A stretch of DNA of 25,272 bases from a virus, in IMG/VR virus record IMGVR_UViG_3300008448_000575, positions 1 to 25,272 of that record. One strand, written 5' to 3'. Under the pieces are notes generated by a model that was not told the origin of the DNA, did not search any database, and was given only the letters and a program-made list of their open reading frames with translations. The position numbers were made by a program, and so were the translations under genes. Within the stretch, counting starts at the first letter, position 1; each line of letters begins with the position of its first letter. Positions 1-7,071 of the stretch are shown here, one piece after another.

Positions 1-41
1 AAAAAGAAGAATGGGAAGAACTAATAACTAATATAAAATAA
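1..41 (+). CDS. C-terminal end of a preceding gene (partial)
   Basis: The frame beginning at base 3 is open from the window edge and reads KEEWEELITNIK before TAA at 39-41, one base ahead of the next ATG. The other two frames also stop within 31 bases, so the choice rests on the tight spacing to the next start and on the charged, helical composition typical of these genes. Only about twelve codons are visible and no function can be given. Confidence 0.4.
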   Translation, partial: KEEWEELITNIK

Positions 42-42
42 C

Positions 43-447
43 ATGAATAAAGAATTTGTAACATATGAACAAGCAGTAGCTTTAAAAGAGTTAGGATTTG
101 ATGAACCTTGTTTAGCTTATTTTGATGCAGAAAAAGTGTTTAAGTTTCCAGGAACAACTATGTGTAATAGAAACTTTTTAGATCTTTTAACTCTAACAGC
201 ACCACTCAATCAACAAGCATTTAGATGGTTTAGAGAGAAGTATGGATTAATGCATATAATAAACCCATATAATTTTACTGCAGAAATTGATTACTTAAAT
301 GAAAGAGTAGTAGATGAAAAATATGGCGATTTTATTCCACATGATCATTTAGTAGATAATGAAGGTGAAGAAATAAAACATTCTTCTTATGAAGAAGCAG
401 AAAGTGCTTGTTTAAATAAATTAATAGAAATTATTAAAAACAAATAA
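43..447 (+). CDS. Conserved phage hypothetical protein
   Basis: This 134-residue soluble protein has no signal peptide or membrane segment. The middle (QAFRWFREKYGL, about residues 58-69) and the C-terminus (EEAESACLNKLIEIIKNK) match a pattern common in small hypothetical proteins of Bacteroidota phages. That is recalled from the family look, not from a search. The ATG follows an A-rich leader with no Shine-Dalgarno sequence. It is one base upstream of the ThyX gene, so the two are probably co-transcribed. Function is unknown. Confidence 0.85.
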   Translation: MNKEFVTYEQAVALKELGFDEPCLAYFDAEKVFKFPGTTMCNRNFLDLLTLTAPLNQQAFRWFREKYGLMHIINPYNFTAEIDYLNERVVDEKYGDFIPHDHLVDNEGEEIKHSSYEEAESACLNKLIEIIKNK

Positions 448-448
448 T

Positions 449-1129
449 ATGAAAGTTGAAATTTTAGGACATTATGGTTCAGATGAAGTTATTGCTTTAT
501 CAGCATGGACAAGTACATCAAGAGATTTAGATGTTGAGAAAAGGAAGAGAATTCCTAAACTAATAGAAATGCTATGGAATGATGGTCATGAAACTCCATT
601 TGAGAAAGGTTCTGTACACTTTCTAGTAACATGTGATATAGCAAGTCACATTCATTTATTAAAGCATAGAATAGCCTCTATTAATGCAGAATCAGCTAGG
701 TATAAAGAGTTAAAAGAAGATAAGTATTACTTACCTAAAGATTGGAGAGGTATCACTTTAAAATCTCAACTTGAAATAGGTGGTCCTGAAAATAAAATGA
801 TTGACTGGTATGAAAGACTAGAGGTTTTCACTGTTGAAGCAAATGAGTTATATCACCAATCATTAGAAGAACTTACTCCTATACTTGGTAGAAAGAGAGC
901 TAAAGAATCAGCAAGATTTTTTAAGACATACAATTCAGAAATAACAGCAGATGTTATGTTCAATATGAGATCCTTTGCAAACTTTATTAAACTAAGAAAC
1001 AATGAACATGCTCAATTAGAAATCAGAATGATTGCTCAAAAGATGTGGAATTTAGTTGAAGATTTAGAAGGAAGTCCATTTGAATATACTTTACAAGTAA
1101 TTAAAAACAAAATTTTTAAAAATGGCTAA
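449..1129 (+). CDS. thyX: Flavin-dependent thymidylate synthase ThyX
   Basis: The enzyme makes dTMP from dUMP using FAD, NADPH and methylene-tetrahydrofolate, supplying thymidine for an AT-rich phage genome. The ThyX signature is clear at residues 72-85: KHRIASINAESARY, matching RHRxxSxNxxSxRY except that the first Arg is Lys. The 226-residue length fits a single-domain ThyX, and no domain is missing. The C-terminal half carries RSFANFIKLRNNEHAQLEIR, the second conserved block that contributes to FAD/dUMP binding. The gene starts one base after the previous stop and overlaps the next ATG by 8 bases, which indicates translational coupling. Phage thyX often sits with nucleotide-pool genes; here the others lie far downstream at the right end. 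Confidence 0.96.
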   Translation: MKVEILGHYGSDEVIALSAWTSTSRDLDVEKRKRIPKLIEMLWNDGHETPFEKGSVHFLVTCDIASHIHLLKHRIASINAESARYKELKEDKYYLPKDWRGITLKSQLEIGGPENKMIDWYERLEVFTVEANELYHQSLEELTPILGRKRAKESARFFKTYNSEITADVMFNMRSFANFIKLRNNEHAQLEIRMIAQKMWNLVEDLEGSPFEYTLQVIKNKIFKNG

Positions 1130-1598
1130 AGACTACATTACTATGGATGTATCCATTAAAGAAATAAAAAATTTACTTATAAAAAATTTAAGTTGTAAAA
1201 ATGGTGATCAAGTAGCAGAAGTTATAGTTCAATGTTTAACAGAAACTAATATAGGTTTAAAACTTATCTATAAGGCTTTAACTGGTTTATTTCCTGAAAC
1301 CAATGTTAAAGTGGGTGAAATATACTATGTTCATATTGATTATTTACCAACTTGGAGATTAGATAAGATTAAAACTTTATCATTACCAGGTACTAAAGAT
1401 GATTTTTATATTCCAGTAAGAGTAGAAGCAATAAATCTTTACAGGGAACCATCTATAGAAGTAAGATTTAAAATGGTAAATACTACAGATCAAGAAGTAT
1501 TTGATATGTATTATGTTGATGATTATAGACTGGCTTTTAAAAGTGAAGATCCAGAACAAACACTAGATGAAATAGAAAAGATACCAGATGAGGTATAA
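1122..1598 (+). CDS. Hypothetical protein
   Basis: This 158-residue soluble protein starts inside the end of thyX (8-base overlap) and is probably translated by coupling. The N-terminal 60 residues look helical (SIKEIKNLLIKNL, VAEVIVQCLTETNIGLKLIYKALTGLF). The rest is rich in beta-forming residues and aromatics (KVGEIYYVHIDYLPTW, FYIPVRVEAINLY), and the C-terminus is acidic. No known catalytic motif is visible. Function is unknown. Confidence 0.85.
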   Translation: MAKDYITMDVSIKEIKNLLIKNLSCKNGDQVAEVIVQCLTETNIGLKLIYKALTGLFPETNVKVGEIYYVHIDYLPTWRLDKIKTLSLPGTKDDFYIPVRVEAINLYREPSIEVRFKMVNTTDQEVFDMYYVDDYRLAFKSEDPEQTLDEIEKIPDEV

Positions 1599-1603
1599 TT
1601 TTT

Positions 1604-1611
1604 TATTTTTG
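1604..1611 (+). promoter_or_regulatory. Possible Bacteroidota -7 box
   Basis: TATTTTTG fits the TAnnTTTG -7 consensus and lies 16 bases before the ATG at 1628, in the 29-base gap between two genes. No TTTG is found at the -33 position, and in DNA this AT-rich the octamer can occur by chance. Confidence 0.3.
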
Positions 1612-1627
1612 TACAAATTAATAAAAT

Positions 1628-1885
1628 ATGATAAATCAAACACAAACTGATGGAGAATGGACAGGGTCCAAAATAAGAACATCTAATCTATTGAAAGAAA
1701 AACCAGAATTTCCTAAGAAAAAGAAATTCGTGTATTTGGACAAGTATGAGGTCCAAGTAGAAGAAATAAAGAATGACTTAACAGAAATCCATAAAGATAT
1801 TCAAAGACTATATCATTTAGGAGTTATACTTGCTTCCTCTACTGCTTTGTATTGCATATATAAGTTAATAGCAATGCTACATTAA
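1628..1885 (+). CDS. Small membrane-anchored hypothetical protein
   Basis: This 85-residue protein has a polar, lysine-rich N-terminal two-thirds, a short amphipathic stretch (YEVQVEEIKNDLTEIHKDIQRLYH, about residues 40-63) that could form a coiled coil, and a hydrophobic C-terminal segment (LGVILASSTALYCIYKLIAML) long enough to cross the membrane. This layout suggests a tail-anchored inner-membrane protein with a cytoplasmic coiled coil. It is the last gene before an intrinsic terminator. Function is unknown; a spanin or holin role is not supported because no lysis gene is nearby. Confidence 0.75.
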   Translation: MINQTQTDGEWTGSKIRTSNLLKEKPEFPKKKKFVYLDKYEVQVEEIKNDLTEIHKDIQRLYHLGVILASSTALYCIYKLIAMLH

Positions 1886-1910
1886 TCCCCACCCTTTATT
1901 TATTTTTTAT

Positions 1911-1936
1911 AAACCAGGTTAATAGCCTGGTTTTTT
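1911..1936 (+). terminator. Intrinsic terminator
   Basis: The arm AAACCAGG (1911-1918) pairs with CCTGGTTT (1926-1933) over a 7-base loop, giving an 8-bp stem that runs into a T-tract. It closes the first gene run. Confidence 0.85.
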
Positions 1937-1967
1937 ATTTGTATTAACTAATCTAAACACCAAAATC

Positions 1968-2441
1968 ATGGAAACAATCAACCATCCTGTAACAGTTGCA
2001 GGAGATGCCCTCAACAATGTAGTAGTTAAGTCTAGTCATAGTAGTGACTGGGGTTATATCAGAGTACAGCAATTAGTAACAAACTTTGAAAGCAATGGCT
2101 TCTTAAGGGTAACACCTGTAAGTGCATTGATTCATGGTAGAATTGAAGACTTATTAGATTTAAAATGGAAGAAAGATCAAGAGATTCCTGGTAAGATAAT
2201 CTTTAAGGAGAGTCTGACACCATTTCATCCATATGATTTTACTAAGGATTTAAAGATTGCTGGTAAAACTGGTATACCTTGTAAGTTAGATGGAGAACCA
2301 ATCTATAGGAAAACCTTCTACACAACCAAAATGGACCAAGAAAGTGTATCAGTAGTACACAACAATCAAGATGAAATCAAAATGGCAAGAGCAAGACTAA
2401 AAACAAATCACTATAGTATATCAGACATATCAGAATTGTAA
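1968..2441 (+). CDS. Conserved phage protein, possible OB-fold/DNA-binding
   Basis: This 157-residue soluble protein is a single-gene unit with a terminator 31 bases before its start and another immediately after its stop. Its leader (1937-1967) is short and A/C-rich with no Shine-Dalgarno sequence. The sequence alternates beta-type segments (WGYIRVQQLVTNF, GFLRVTPVSALIHGRIEDLLDL, IPGKIIFKESLTPF) with glycines, a layout seen in small OB-fold proteins. I recall similar unannotated proteins in Bacteroidota phages, but no diagnostic motif supports an SSB assignment and the C-terminus lacks a strongly acidic tip. Codon use is less extreme than in neighbours (more ATC, ACC and AAC), compatible with high expression. 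Confidence 0.85.
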   Translation: METINHPVTVAGDALNNVVVKSSHSSDWGYIRVQQLVTNFESNGFLRVTPVSALIHGRIEDLLDLKWKKDQEIPGKIIFKESLTPFHPYDFTKDLKIAGKTGIPCKLDGEPIYRKTFYTTKMDQESVSVVHNNQDEIKMARARLKTNHYSISDISEL

Positions 2442-2445
2442 TAAT

Positions 2446-2470
2446 AAGGGTTAGCAATAACCCTTTATTT
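2446..2470 (+). terminator. Intrinsic terminator
   Basis: AAGGGTTA (2446-2453) pairs with TAACCCTT (2458-2465) across a GCAA tetraloop, followed by TATTT. The 8-bp stem starts 4 bases after the TAA of the upstream single-gene unit. Confidence 0.8.
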
Positions 2471-2490
2471 AACATCTAAAAACTATCATT

Positions 2491-2931
2491 ATGGAAAAGA
2501 AAACATCAAGATTTGAGAAAGACCCTTACAATAAGGTTCAGAATTTTTTATACAATAGAGCTTTACATGGCTTGAGTATGTACTCCAAAGAAGAAATTGC
2601 AGAAATGCATTGGGAGAAAAAGAAGAAAATATTAAAATATCAAAGAAAGACTCAAAAGGTTTTAAACCTTTGGAAACAAGAAATAACTAATGGTATTGCA
2701 AATGAGATTTTTATTAGACTATTTCCAACTATGGAGATAACTAAATCATTAGTAAACTTCTATGGTATTCAAGCAGATGAAGAACATGTAAACATTTTAA
2801 CTTTTAAAGATTTGAATATAAAGAAAGAAAATATAATTGATAAATTAATCAGTTCTAAAATCTTACCAAAAAACTTTAAATGTTTAGAATGTAAAGAAGG
2901 TTATGAAGATCAAAAAAAAGTTATGCAGTAA
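2491..2931 (+). CDS. Conserved phage hypothetical protein
   Basis: This 146-residue, strongly basic protein is predicted mostly helical (KKKILKYQRKTQKVLNLWKQEI, about residues 43-64). The C-terminal third (TFKDLNIKKENIIDKLISSKILPKNF) reads like a small helical domain and ends with CLECKEGYED, a single CxxC pair that cannot form a zinc site alone. The 3' end overlaps the HNH-type zinc protein gene by 29 bases, so the two are likely translated together and could be partners. The gene opens the operon after a terminator. Function is unknown. Confidence 0.85.
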   Translation: MEKKTSRFEKDPYNKVQNFLYNRALHGLSMYSKEEIAEMHWEKKKKILKYQRKTQKVLNLWKQEITNGIANEIFIRLFPTMEITKSLVNFYGIQADEEHVNILTFKDLNIKKENIIDKLISSKILPKNFKCLECKEGYEDQKKVMQ

Positions 2932-3310
2932 TTGTGGTGTAGAATCTGTTATTTGGAAGAGTAGTGGTGGTAAGAAGCTTTGTAAAAAATGTGCAATGGA
3001 GAACATTGTGTTTAAACCAACAAAAAAGCAAAAGCCTATTGCCCCACGCTCTACTAAAAGATCTGCTGAAGAAAGAATCTATTCAGGTAAAAGAATTATC
3101 TATTTAAAAGAACATCCTAGATGTGAAGCTAAAATTCAAAATGTATGCATTGGTGTAGCAGACCAAATACATCATAAGAAAGGTAGAATAGGTAATGATC
3201 TTATTGATGAGAGTAATTTTTTAGCATGTTGTGGACCATGTCATCACTTTATAGAGAATAACAGAGAATTTGCAATGCAAGAAGGATTAAGTATTAAAAG
3301 AATAAACTAA
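2903..3310 (+). CDS. HNH-type zinc-finger nuclease-like protein
   Basis: The 135-residue protein has two cysteine clusters. The first is an N-terminal zinc ribbon (CxxC at residues 8-11 and CxxC at 27-30). The second resembles an HNH fold: C74 and C82, the catalytic-type HH at 90-91, N105, C110xxC113 and HH at 114-115. The arrangement resembles NinG-like or small phage HNH proteins used in recombination or DNA processing. The substrate cannot be told from sequence. The start at 2903 overlaps the previous gene by 29 bases; it is kept because the first CxxC begins only eight codons in, so no later start would retain the ribbon. Confidence 0.8.
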   Translation: MKIKKKLCSNCGVESVIWKSSGGKKLCKKCAMENIVFKPTKKQKPIAPRSTKRSAEERIYSGKRIIYLKEHPRCEAKIQNVCIGVADQIHHKKGRIGNDLIDESNFLACCGPCHHFIENNREFAMQEGLSIKRIN

Positions 3311-3316
3311 AACAAT

Positions 3317-3607
3317 ATGGGATATTTAACAATAAACACAGATGTAGATTTAAACTATGATGATATTGATGATGACGATTTAATAGAGATTATAGAATAT
3401 AAGCTTAGCTTATACAAAAAGAAAAAGGATCCTAAATATCTTAAAGATCTTAAGACATCAATTTATGATTGTCTTAACTATGATACAGCAGGAGAACCTA
3501 TAGATGAAGAGGGTACTGTACAAGACTGGTTGAAAAATAAAGTAGTTTTTGACTTAGTTGCTAAGTATAGACTAGAAGAATTAGAAGCATTTTTAAATAA
3601 AGATTAA
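3317..3607 (+). CDS. Small acidic hypothetical protein
   Basis: This 96-residue protein is very acidic near its N-terminus (a run of Asp around residues 14-24) and then helical with lysine clusters. An acidic, small, early-type phage protein of this kind could be a DNA mimic or a host-protein binder, but nothing specific supports that. It sits 6 bases after the HNH-type gene in the same run. Function is unknown. Confidence 0.8.
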   Translation: MGYLTINTDVDLNYDDIDDDDLIEIIEYKLSLYKKKKDPKYLKDLKTSIYDCLNYDTAGEPIDEEGTVQDWLKNKVVFDLVAKYRLEELEAFLNKD

Positions 3608-3627
3608 ACAATTAAAACTTAGAAATC

Positions 3628-4176
3628 ATAGGACAATATTACAAGGCAATAAACATAGACAATTTAGAGTATGTATCACCACATGATTATGATAATGGTG
3701 CTAAATTGATGGAACATAGTTACATAGGTAACAATTTTGTAGAAGCTGTAGAGTTTTTACTAATAAATGATGGAGAAAATAAAGCCAGATGGGCTGATAG
3801 TAAAATAATATGGGGTGGTGATTATGCTGATCCTGAAGAAGATCAGAACTTTCATTCTATGGTTGATGATAATGGCTCTAGTTTATTTAATCTTATTGAA
3901 ACTGTTCCTACTAATTATCAATTCTTAGTTAATATGACTAAGAAAGAGTATGTAGATAAAGAAAAATGTAATGTAATTTCTGCATCATGGTCAAGCAGAC
4001 ATGTTATACATCCTTTACCCTTACTTATAGCAGAAGGTAATGGAAGAGGTGGTGGAGATTATCATGAAGAAGGTGATGATAAATTTGTAGGAAGATGGGC
4101 AAGAGATGTGATTAATGTAATGAAAGTAGTCCCTGAAGGATTCACAGAAATTATCCCTAATTTTGATGAAAAATAA
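3628..4176 (+). CDS. Conserved hypothetical (MGQYYK-type) with apparent AUA start
   Basis: The reading frame is open from 3616, and the sequence from 3628 reads ATA then GQYYKAINIDNLEYVSPHDY, the usual beginning of a widespread hypothetical family that I recall starting MGQYYK. No ATG, GTG or TTG exists in frame before TTG-ATG at 3706-3711, which would remove about 26 conserved-looking residues. AUA (or AUC at 3625) therefore looks like the real start, or the gene has lost its ATG by a single base change. Counted from 3628 the protein is 182 residues. It ends with a conserved block, HPLPLLIAEGNGRGGGDY, followed by a VGRWARD motif. Function is unknown. The fallback start is 3706 or 3709. Confidence 0.75.
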   Translation: MGQYYKAINIDNLEYVSPHDYDNGAKLMEHSYIGNNFVEAVEFLLINDGENKARWADSKIIWGGDYADPEEDQNFHSMVDDNGSSLFNLIETVPTNYQFLVNMTKKEYVDKEKCNVISASWSSRHVIHPLPLLIAEGNGRGGGDYHEEGDDKFVGRWARDVINVMKVVPEGFTEIIPNFDEK

Positions 4177-4178
4177 AA

Positions 4179-4391
4179 ATGGTAGCTATTCATGAATTAC
4201 AGCAAATAATGTGGGTTACAACACCTCATGGTGATGGACAAGTGTTATTCCTTATGGATTATGGAGTTCATGAAAACACAATATTTGTTGTAGCTCTTGA
4301 AGAGACAGGTATAATTAAACATTACAATAGTAATGATGTAAGGTTATGCAGAAATAACACAATTAATATCAATGTAAATGACAAAAGATGA
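4179..4391 (+). CDS. Small hypothetical protein, SH3-like beta fold possible
   Basis: This 70-residue protein starts 2 bases after the previous stop and overlaps the helicase ATG by 14 bases. The core (IMWVTTPHGDGQVLFLMDYG, then NTIFVVALEETGIIKHYNSNDVRL) is made of short beta strands with a turn containing GDG, as in small SH3-like or KOW-like barrels. This is a fold impression only. The overlap suggests its translation is coupled to the helicase. Confidence 0.75.
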   Translation: MVAIHELQQIMWVTTPHGDGQVLFLMDYGVHENTIFVVALEETGIIKHYNSNDVRLCRNNTININVNDKR

Positions 4392-5457
4392 AATACAAAA
4401 ACAAGCATTAACAGCTCTTAAATATGTAAAAAGAGGAAGCATTGGAGTATCTGTTGGAGTTGGTAAAACCCTCATTGGATTAAAACATATGGCAAGTATG
4501 TATAATGATAGTTCATTCTTTTTAGTTGTAGCTCCAAAAGTTTCAATATTTCAGTCTTGGAAAGATGATGCTGTAAAGTTTAATATGGAATATTTATTAT
4601 CTCATATTACTTTTAGTACTTATCTATCTCTTAATAAACAAGATTTGGACTATGATGCAGTGTATTTAGATGAGGCACATTCTATATTAGATTCTCATGA
4701 TAATTGGTTGACTTGTTATAAAAACCACTTAATAGGACTAACAGGTACACCTCCTAAATACTCTACATCTCAGAAAGGAAAGCTCTTTAACAAACATATA
4801 CCAATTGTATACAAGTATATTACAGATAAAGCAGTTAATGACAAAATTTTAAACGACTATGAAATCTTAATTCACAAGGTTAAACTAAACACAAAACAAA
4901 ACATAAAAGCAGGGAAAAGCCCCAAGCTATTCTACACATCAGAACATGCTAATTACCATTACTGGACTAATAGATGCAACTCAGCAACTTCTCCTAAAGA
5001 GCAACAGATTGTGAGAATCATGAGAATGAAGGCATTAATGAGTTTTAAATCTAAAGAAGATCATGCTAAAAGGCTATTAGACTCTATAGATGATAAGGTT
5101 ATATTGTTTGCTAACACTCATGAACAAGCAGATAGTTTTGATATAGAAAGTTATCATAGTAAAAATATCAATTCTAAATATAATCTTGAGGATTTTAAGA
5201 AAGGTACAATTAATAAACTCTCTTGTGTATTACAATTAAGTGAGGGTATTAATATTCCTAATTTAAAACAAGGTATTATAATGCATGCTTATTCTGGTGG
5301 TAGTGCTAAGAGTCAACAAAGATTTGGTAGGTTGCTAAGGTTAAACCCTGATGAAAAATGTACTTTGCACATATTGTGTTATGAAAATACAATTGATGAA
5401 CAATGGGTTGCAAGTTGTTTAGAAGATCTAGATCAATCTAAAATTAAATGGTTATAA
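4378..5457 (+). CDS. Superfamily 2 DNA/RNA helicase
   Basis: A compact 359-residue SF2 helicase with both RecA-like domains. Walker A is VSVGVGKT (residues 24-31), motif Ia is VVAPKVSIFQSW (about 50-61), Walker B is YLDEAH (96-101) and motif III is LTGTPP (121-126). In the second domain, VLQLSEGINIPNL is the motif V region and QQRFGRLLR is motif VI with the arginine fingers. ATP-dependent translocation or unwinding is therefore expected. The length is short for the family, with no accessory domain. In a phage replication region it could help initiation, recombination or repair; the specific role is inference. Confidence 0.93.
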   Translation: MTKDEIQKQALTALKYVKRGSIGVSVGVGKTLIGLKHMASMYNDSSFFLVVAPKVSIFQSWKDDAVKFNMEYLLSHITFSTYLSLNKQDLDYDAVYLDEAHSILDSHDNWLTCYKNHLIGLTGTPPKYSTSQKGKLFNKHIPIVYKYITDKAVNDKILNDYEILIHKVKLNTKQNIKAGKSPKLFYTSEHANYHYWTNRCNSATSPKEQQIVRIMRMKALMSFKSKEDHAKRLLDSIDDKVILFANTHEQADSFDIESYHSKNINSKYNLEDFKKGTINKLSCVLQLSEGINIPNLKQGIIMHAYSGGSAKSQQRFGRLLRLNPDEKCTLHILCYENTIDEQWVASCLEDLDQSKIKWL

Positions 5458-5460
5458 ATT

Positions 5461-5778
5461 ATGACAAAACAATCAATAAAATCAGTGGATGTAATTGGAA
5501 TTAACATGATGATAGCTCATGTCAGATGTGTATCAGAACTAATTCATAATCTTCCTGAACATAAATATGAATTTAAAGCTTACTTTAAAGAATTATTTAC
5601 AGTAGTAAAGAAATATGAAAAAGCTCTTAATACCATGACTGATTATGAAAAAGACCCAGGCTCAAGAGAGCAGCAGGAGCAAATATATGATGACTTAATG
5701 GATGTTACATATCAAATTAGAGAAATTATATTAAACAAACAAAAAGAAGAAGATGGAAGTAATGGATCCGGAAATTGA
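5461..5778 (+). CDS. Hypothetical helical protein
   Basis: This 105-residue protein is predicted almost entirely helical. It has a hydrophobic N-terminal helix (VIGINMMIAHVRCVSELIHNL) and a charged remainder that could pair as a coiled coil. The tail is short and polar (EEDGSNGSGN). Its last 26 bases overlap the ClpS-like gene, so translation is likely coupled. Function is unknown. Confidence 0.75.
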   Translation: MTKQSIKSVDVIGINMMIAHVRCVSELIHNLPEHKYEFKAYFKELFTVVKKYEKALNTMTDYEKDPGSREQQEQIYDDLMDVTYQIREIILNKQKEEDGSNGSGN

Positions 5779-6037
5779 TGTTCAGTTAGACTCTGAAATC
5801 AAAGAAATGATTGAACCACAAAGAGTAATTATGTTGTACAATGATGAAGTAAATACATTTGAACATGTAATAGAGTGTTTAATGAGCTATTGTAGTCACT
5901 CAGTAGAGCAAGCAACACAAATAAGTCTGATTGTCCACCATAATGGTAAGTGTGATATAAAACATGGTAGTTTTAAAACACTAGAGCCTATTTACCAAAC
6001 TTTATTAGAAAAGCAATTATCTGTAAAAATTAATTAA
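5753..6037 (+). CDS. clpS: ClpS-like N-degron adaptor
   Basis: ClpS binds proteins with destabilising N-terminal residues and hands them to ClpAP (or ClpC in some groups) for degradation. The 94-residue protein carries the full core: QRVIMLYNDEVNTFEHVIECL with the ligand-binding Asn30-Asp31, EQATQISLIVHHNGKC with His62 at the place of the third amino-group-binding residue, and a final LLEKQLSVKI segment. The style (YNDEVNTF, GKCDIK, LLEKxLS) is that of Bacteroidota ClpS, which suggests capture from the host. The N-terminal extension is only about 20 acidic residues. ATG codons at 5753 and 5762 are both possible starts. A phage copy could redirect host proteolysis or protect phage proteins; that is inference. 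Confidence 0.88.
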   Translation: MEVMDPEIDVQLDSEIKEMIEPQRVIMLYNDEVNTFEHVIECLMSYCSHSVEQATQISLIVHHNGKCDIKHGSFKTLEPIYQTLLEKQLSVKIN

Positions 6038-6046
6038 TTTAGTGCT

Positions 6047-6295
6047 ATGATGACAAAACAAGAAGAATTGACTTTAATGCAAAATTCTCATTTGAGACCA
6101 TTAACAACTAATGTTAAAAACTTAAAACCTATTACTTGGTTAAATACATGGGATTACAAAAGTACACTACATGATGTTACATTTAAGACCACAACTCCAC
6201 CACCAGTAGTTAATTCATTAATTAGTTCTGAAACTGTAGACTTAAGACCATTAAAAAATACTACATTCTACAAAATTAAAATTAAAAGAAATTAA
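6047..6295 (+). CDS. Small basic hypothetical protein
   Basis: This 82-residue protein has no known domain. It contains two similar short blocks, HLRPLTTN near residue 15 and DLRPLKNT near residue 68, which may be a weak internal repeat. The C-terminus is basic (KIKIKRN). Two ATG codons lie in tandem at the start. No function can be proposed. Confidence 0.65.
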   Translation: MMTKQEELTLMQNSHLRPLTTNVKNLKPITWLNTWDYKSTLHDVTFKTTTPPPVVNSLISSETVDLRPLKNTTFYKIKIKRN

Positions 6296-6303
6296 TATAT
6301 TTG
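6296..6303 (+). promoter_or_regulatory. Possible -7 box adjacent to a start codon
   Basis: TATATTTG matches TAnnTTTG and ends 3 bases before the ATG at 6307. If used, transcription would start at or just after the ATG, giving a nearly leaderless mRNA. There is no good TTTG at -33, so this is weak. Confidence 0.25.
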
Positions 6304-6306
6304 TGT

Positions 6307-6612
6307 ATGCCAGTTACAGCCTTAAAAATAGGAGAAGTCAAAATAAAGTTTATGACAACTCCAACTCAATATGTTCAGAAAGAAGATGAATATAAAGACT
6401 TTACAAAAGTTGAAGTGTGTGTATGTAATGAAGAGTTTATACCTATTGGTACACCTTCAGTAAGTATCCATGAAGACCCTGAATCAAAGTTTCATGCTGA
6501 TTTAAGATTAGAATCTTCTAAATACAATCATTTTATTCCTGAAGAATCAACCAATCCAGAATGGAATCCTGGATATAAAGAAGAAGAAAATGGAAGTGAA
6601 AGTACCCTTTGA
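6307..6612 (+). CDS. Hypothetical protein
   Basis: A 101-residue protein counted from the ATG at 6307; a TTG two codons earlier is less likely. It is beta-rich in the first half (ITALKIGEVKIKF-like pattern, KVEVCVCNEEFIPIG) and ends in a polar, acidic tail with several Pro and Glu residues. Its last 23 bases overlap the next gene. Function is unknown. Confidence 0.75.
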   Translation: MPVTALKIGEVKIKFMTTPTQYVQKEDEYKDFTKVEVCVCNEEFIPIGTPSVSIHEDPESKFHADLRLESSKYNHFIPEESTNPEWNPGYKEEENGSESTL

Positions 6613-6907
6613 AGTTACATGTGTAGATGCTAAAAACAAGCCTAATGATATTCCTAACAGTAAATGGTTAGTAGAAGGTCAGAAATACACAGTAGTTAAA
6701 GTTGCTAAGTTATTAATACAGGGAGGTATGATCGGTTTCAAATTAGAAGAAATCAATATTGATGATTACTTTCCTTACCAATTCTTTGCAGCCAATAGGT
6801 TTTCCATTCCATTAAATGATGCTTGGAACATAGAAGAAGAACTAGAAAGATTGTTAGAAGAAGCTAAACAAGAACATAGAGAATTAGAAATTGAGTATAC
6901 TAAATAA
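6590..6907 (+). CDS. Conserved phage hypothetical protein
   Basis: This 105-residue protein has an N-terminal small beta domain (FEVTCVDAKNKPNDIPNSKWLVEGQKYTVVKV, then GFKLEEINIDDYFPYQFFAANRF). A C-terminal acidic helix follows (EEELERLLEEAKQEHRELEIEY, about residues 82-103). The order ICVD - SKW - GxxYTV - Y - RF is one I recall in unannotated proteins of Bacteroidota phages. It probably folds as a small SH3/Tudor-like barrel. Function is unknown. Confidence 0.8.
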   Translation: MEVKVPFEVTCVDAKNKPNDIPNSKWLVEGQKYTVVKVAKLLIQGGMIGFKLEEINIDDYFPYQFFAANRFSIPLNDAWNIEEELERLLEEAKQEHRELEIEYTK

Positions 6908-6921
6908 TTAAACTAAAAATT

Positions 6922-7071
6922 ATGTCACAACCAACAACCCCTCAAAACCAACCTCAATCTCAACCAGTAAAAGGTGGTGAATTATTTAAAAAAACAGCTG
7001 AAGAAAGAAAAGCAGTTAAAGCAGCTATCTCCTTTTGGAAAAGATCACAAAGAACCAATAATGCAAAATAA
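6922..7071 (+). CDS. Short hypothetical protein (49 residues)
   Basis: An ATG at 6922, behind an AACTAAAAATT leader like those of other genes here, opens a 49-residue frame. It has a Gln/Pro/Thr-rich N-terminus (SQPTTPQNQPQSQP) followed by a basic helix (GELFKKTAEERKAVKAAISFWKRSQR). The stop overlaps the ATG at 7061 of the next gene. Tight spacing on both sides and the absence of any other gene in this gap support it. It could be a small nucleic-acid-binding or regulatory peptide; that is a guess. Confidence 0.65.
   Translation: MSQPTTPQNQPQSQPVKGGELFKKTAEERKAVKAAISFWKRSQRTNNAK

Noticed and set aside
2641-2680. Palindrome-like AAAGGTTTTAAACCTTT inside a coding gene
   Set aside because: It has no usable loop as RNA and can arise by chance in A/T-rich DNA.
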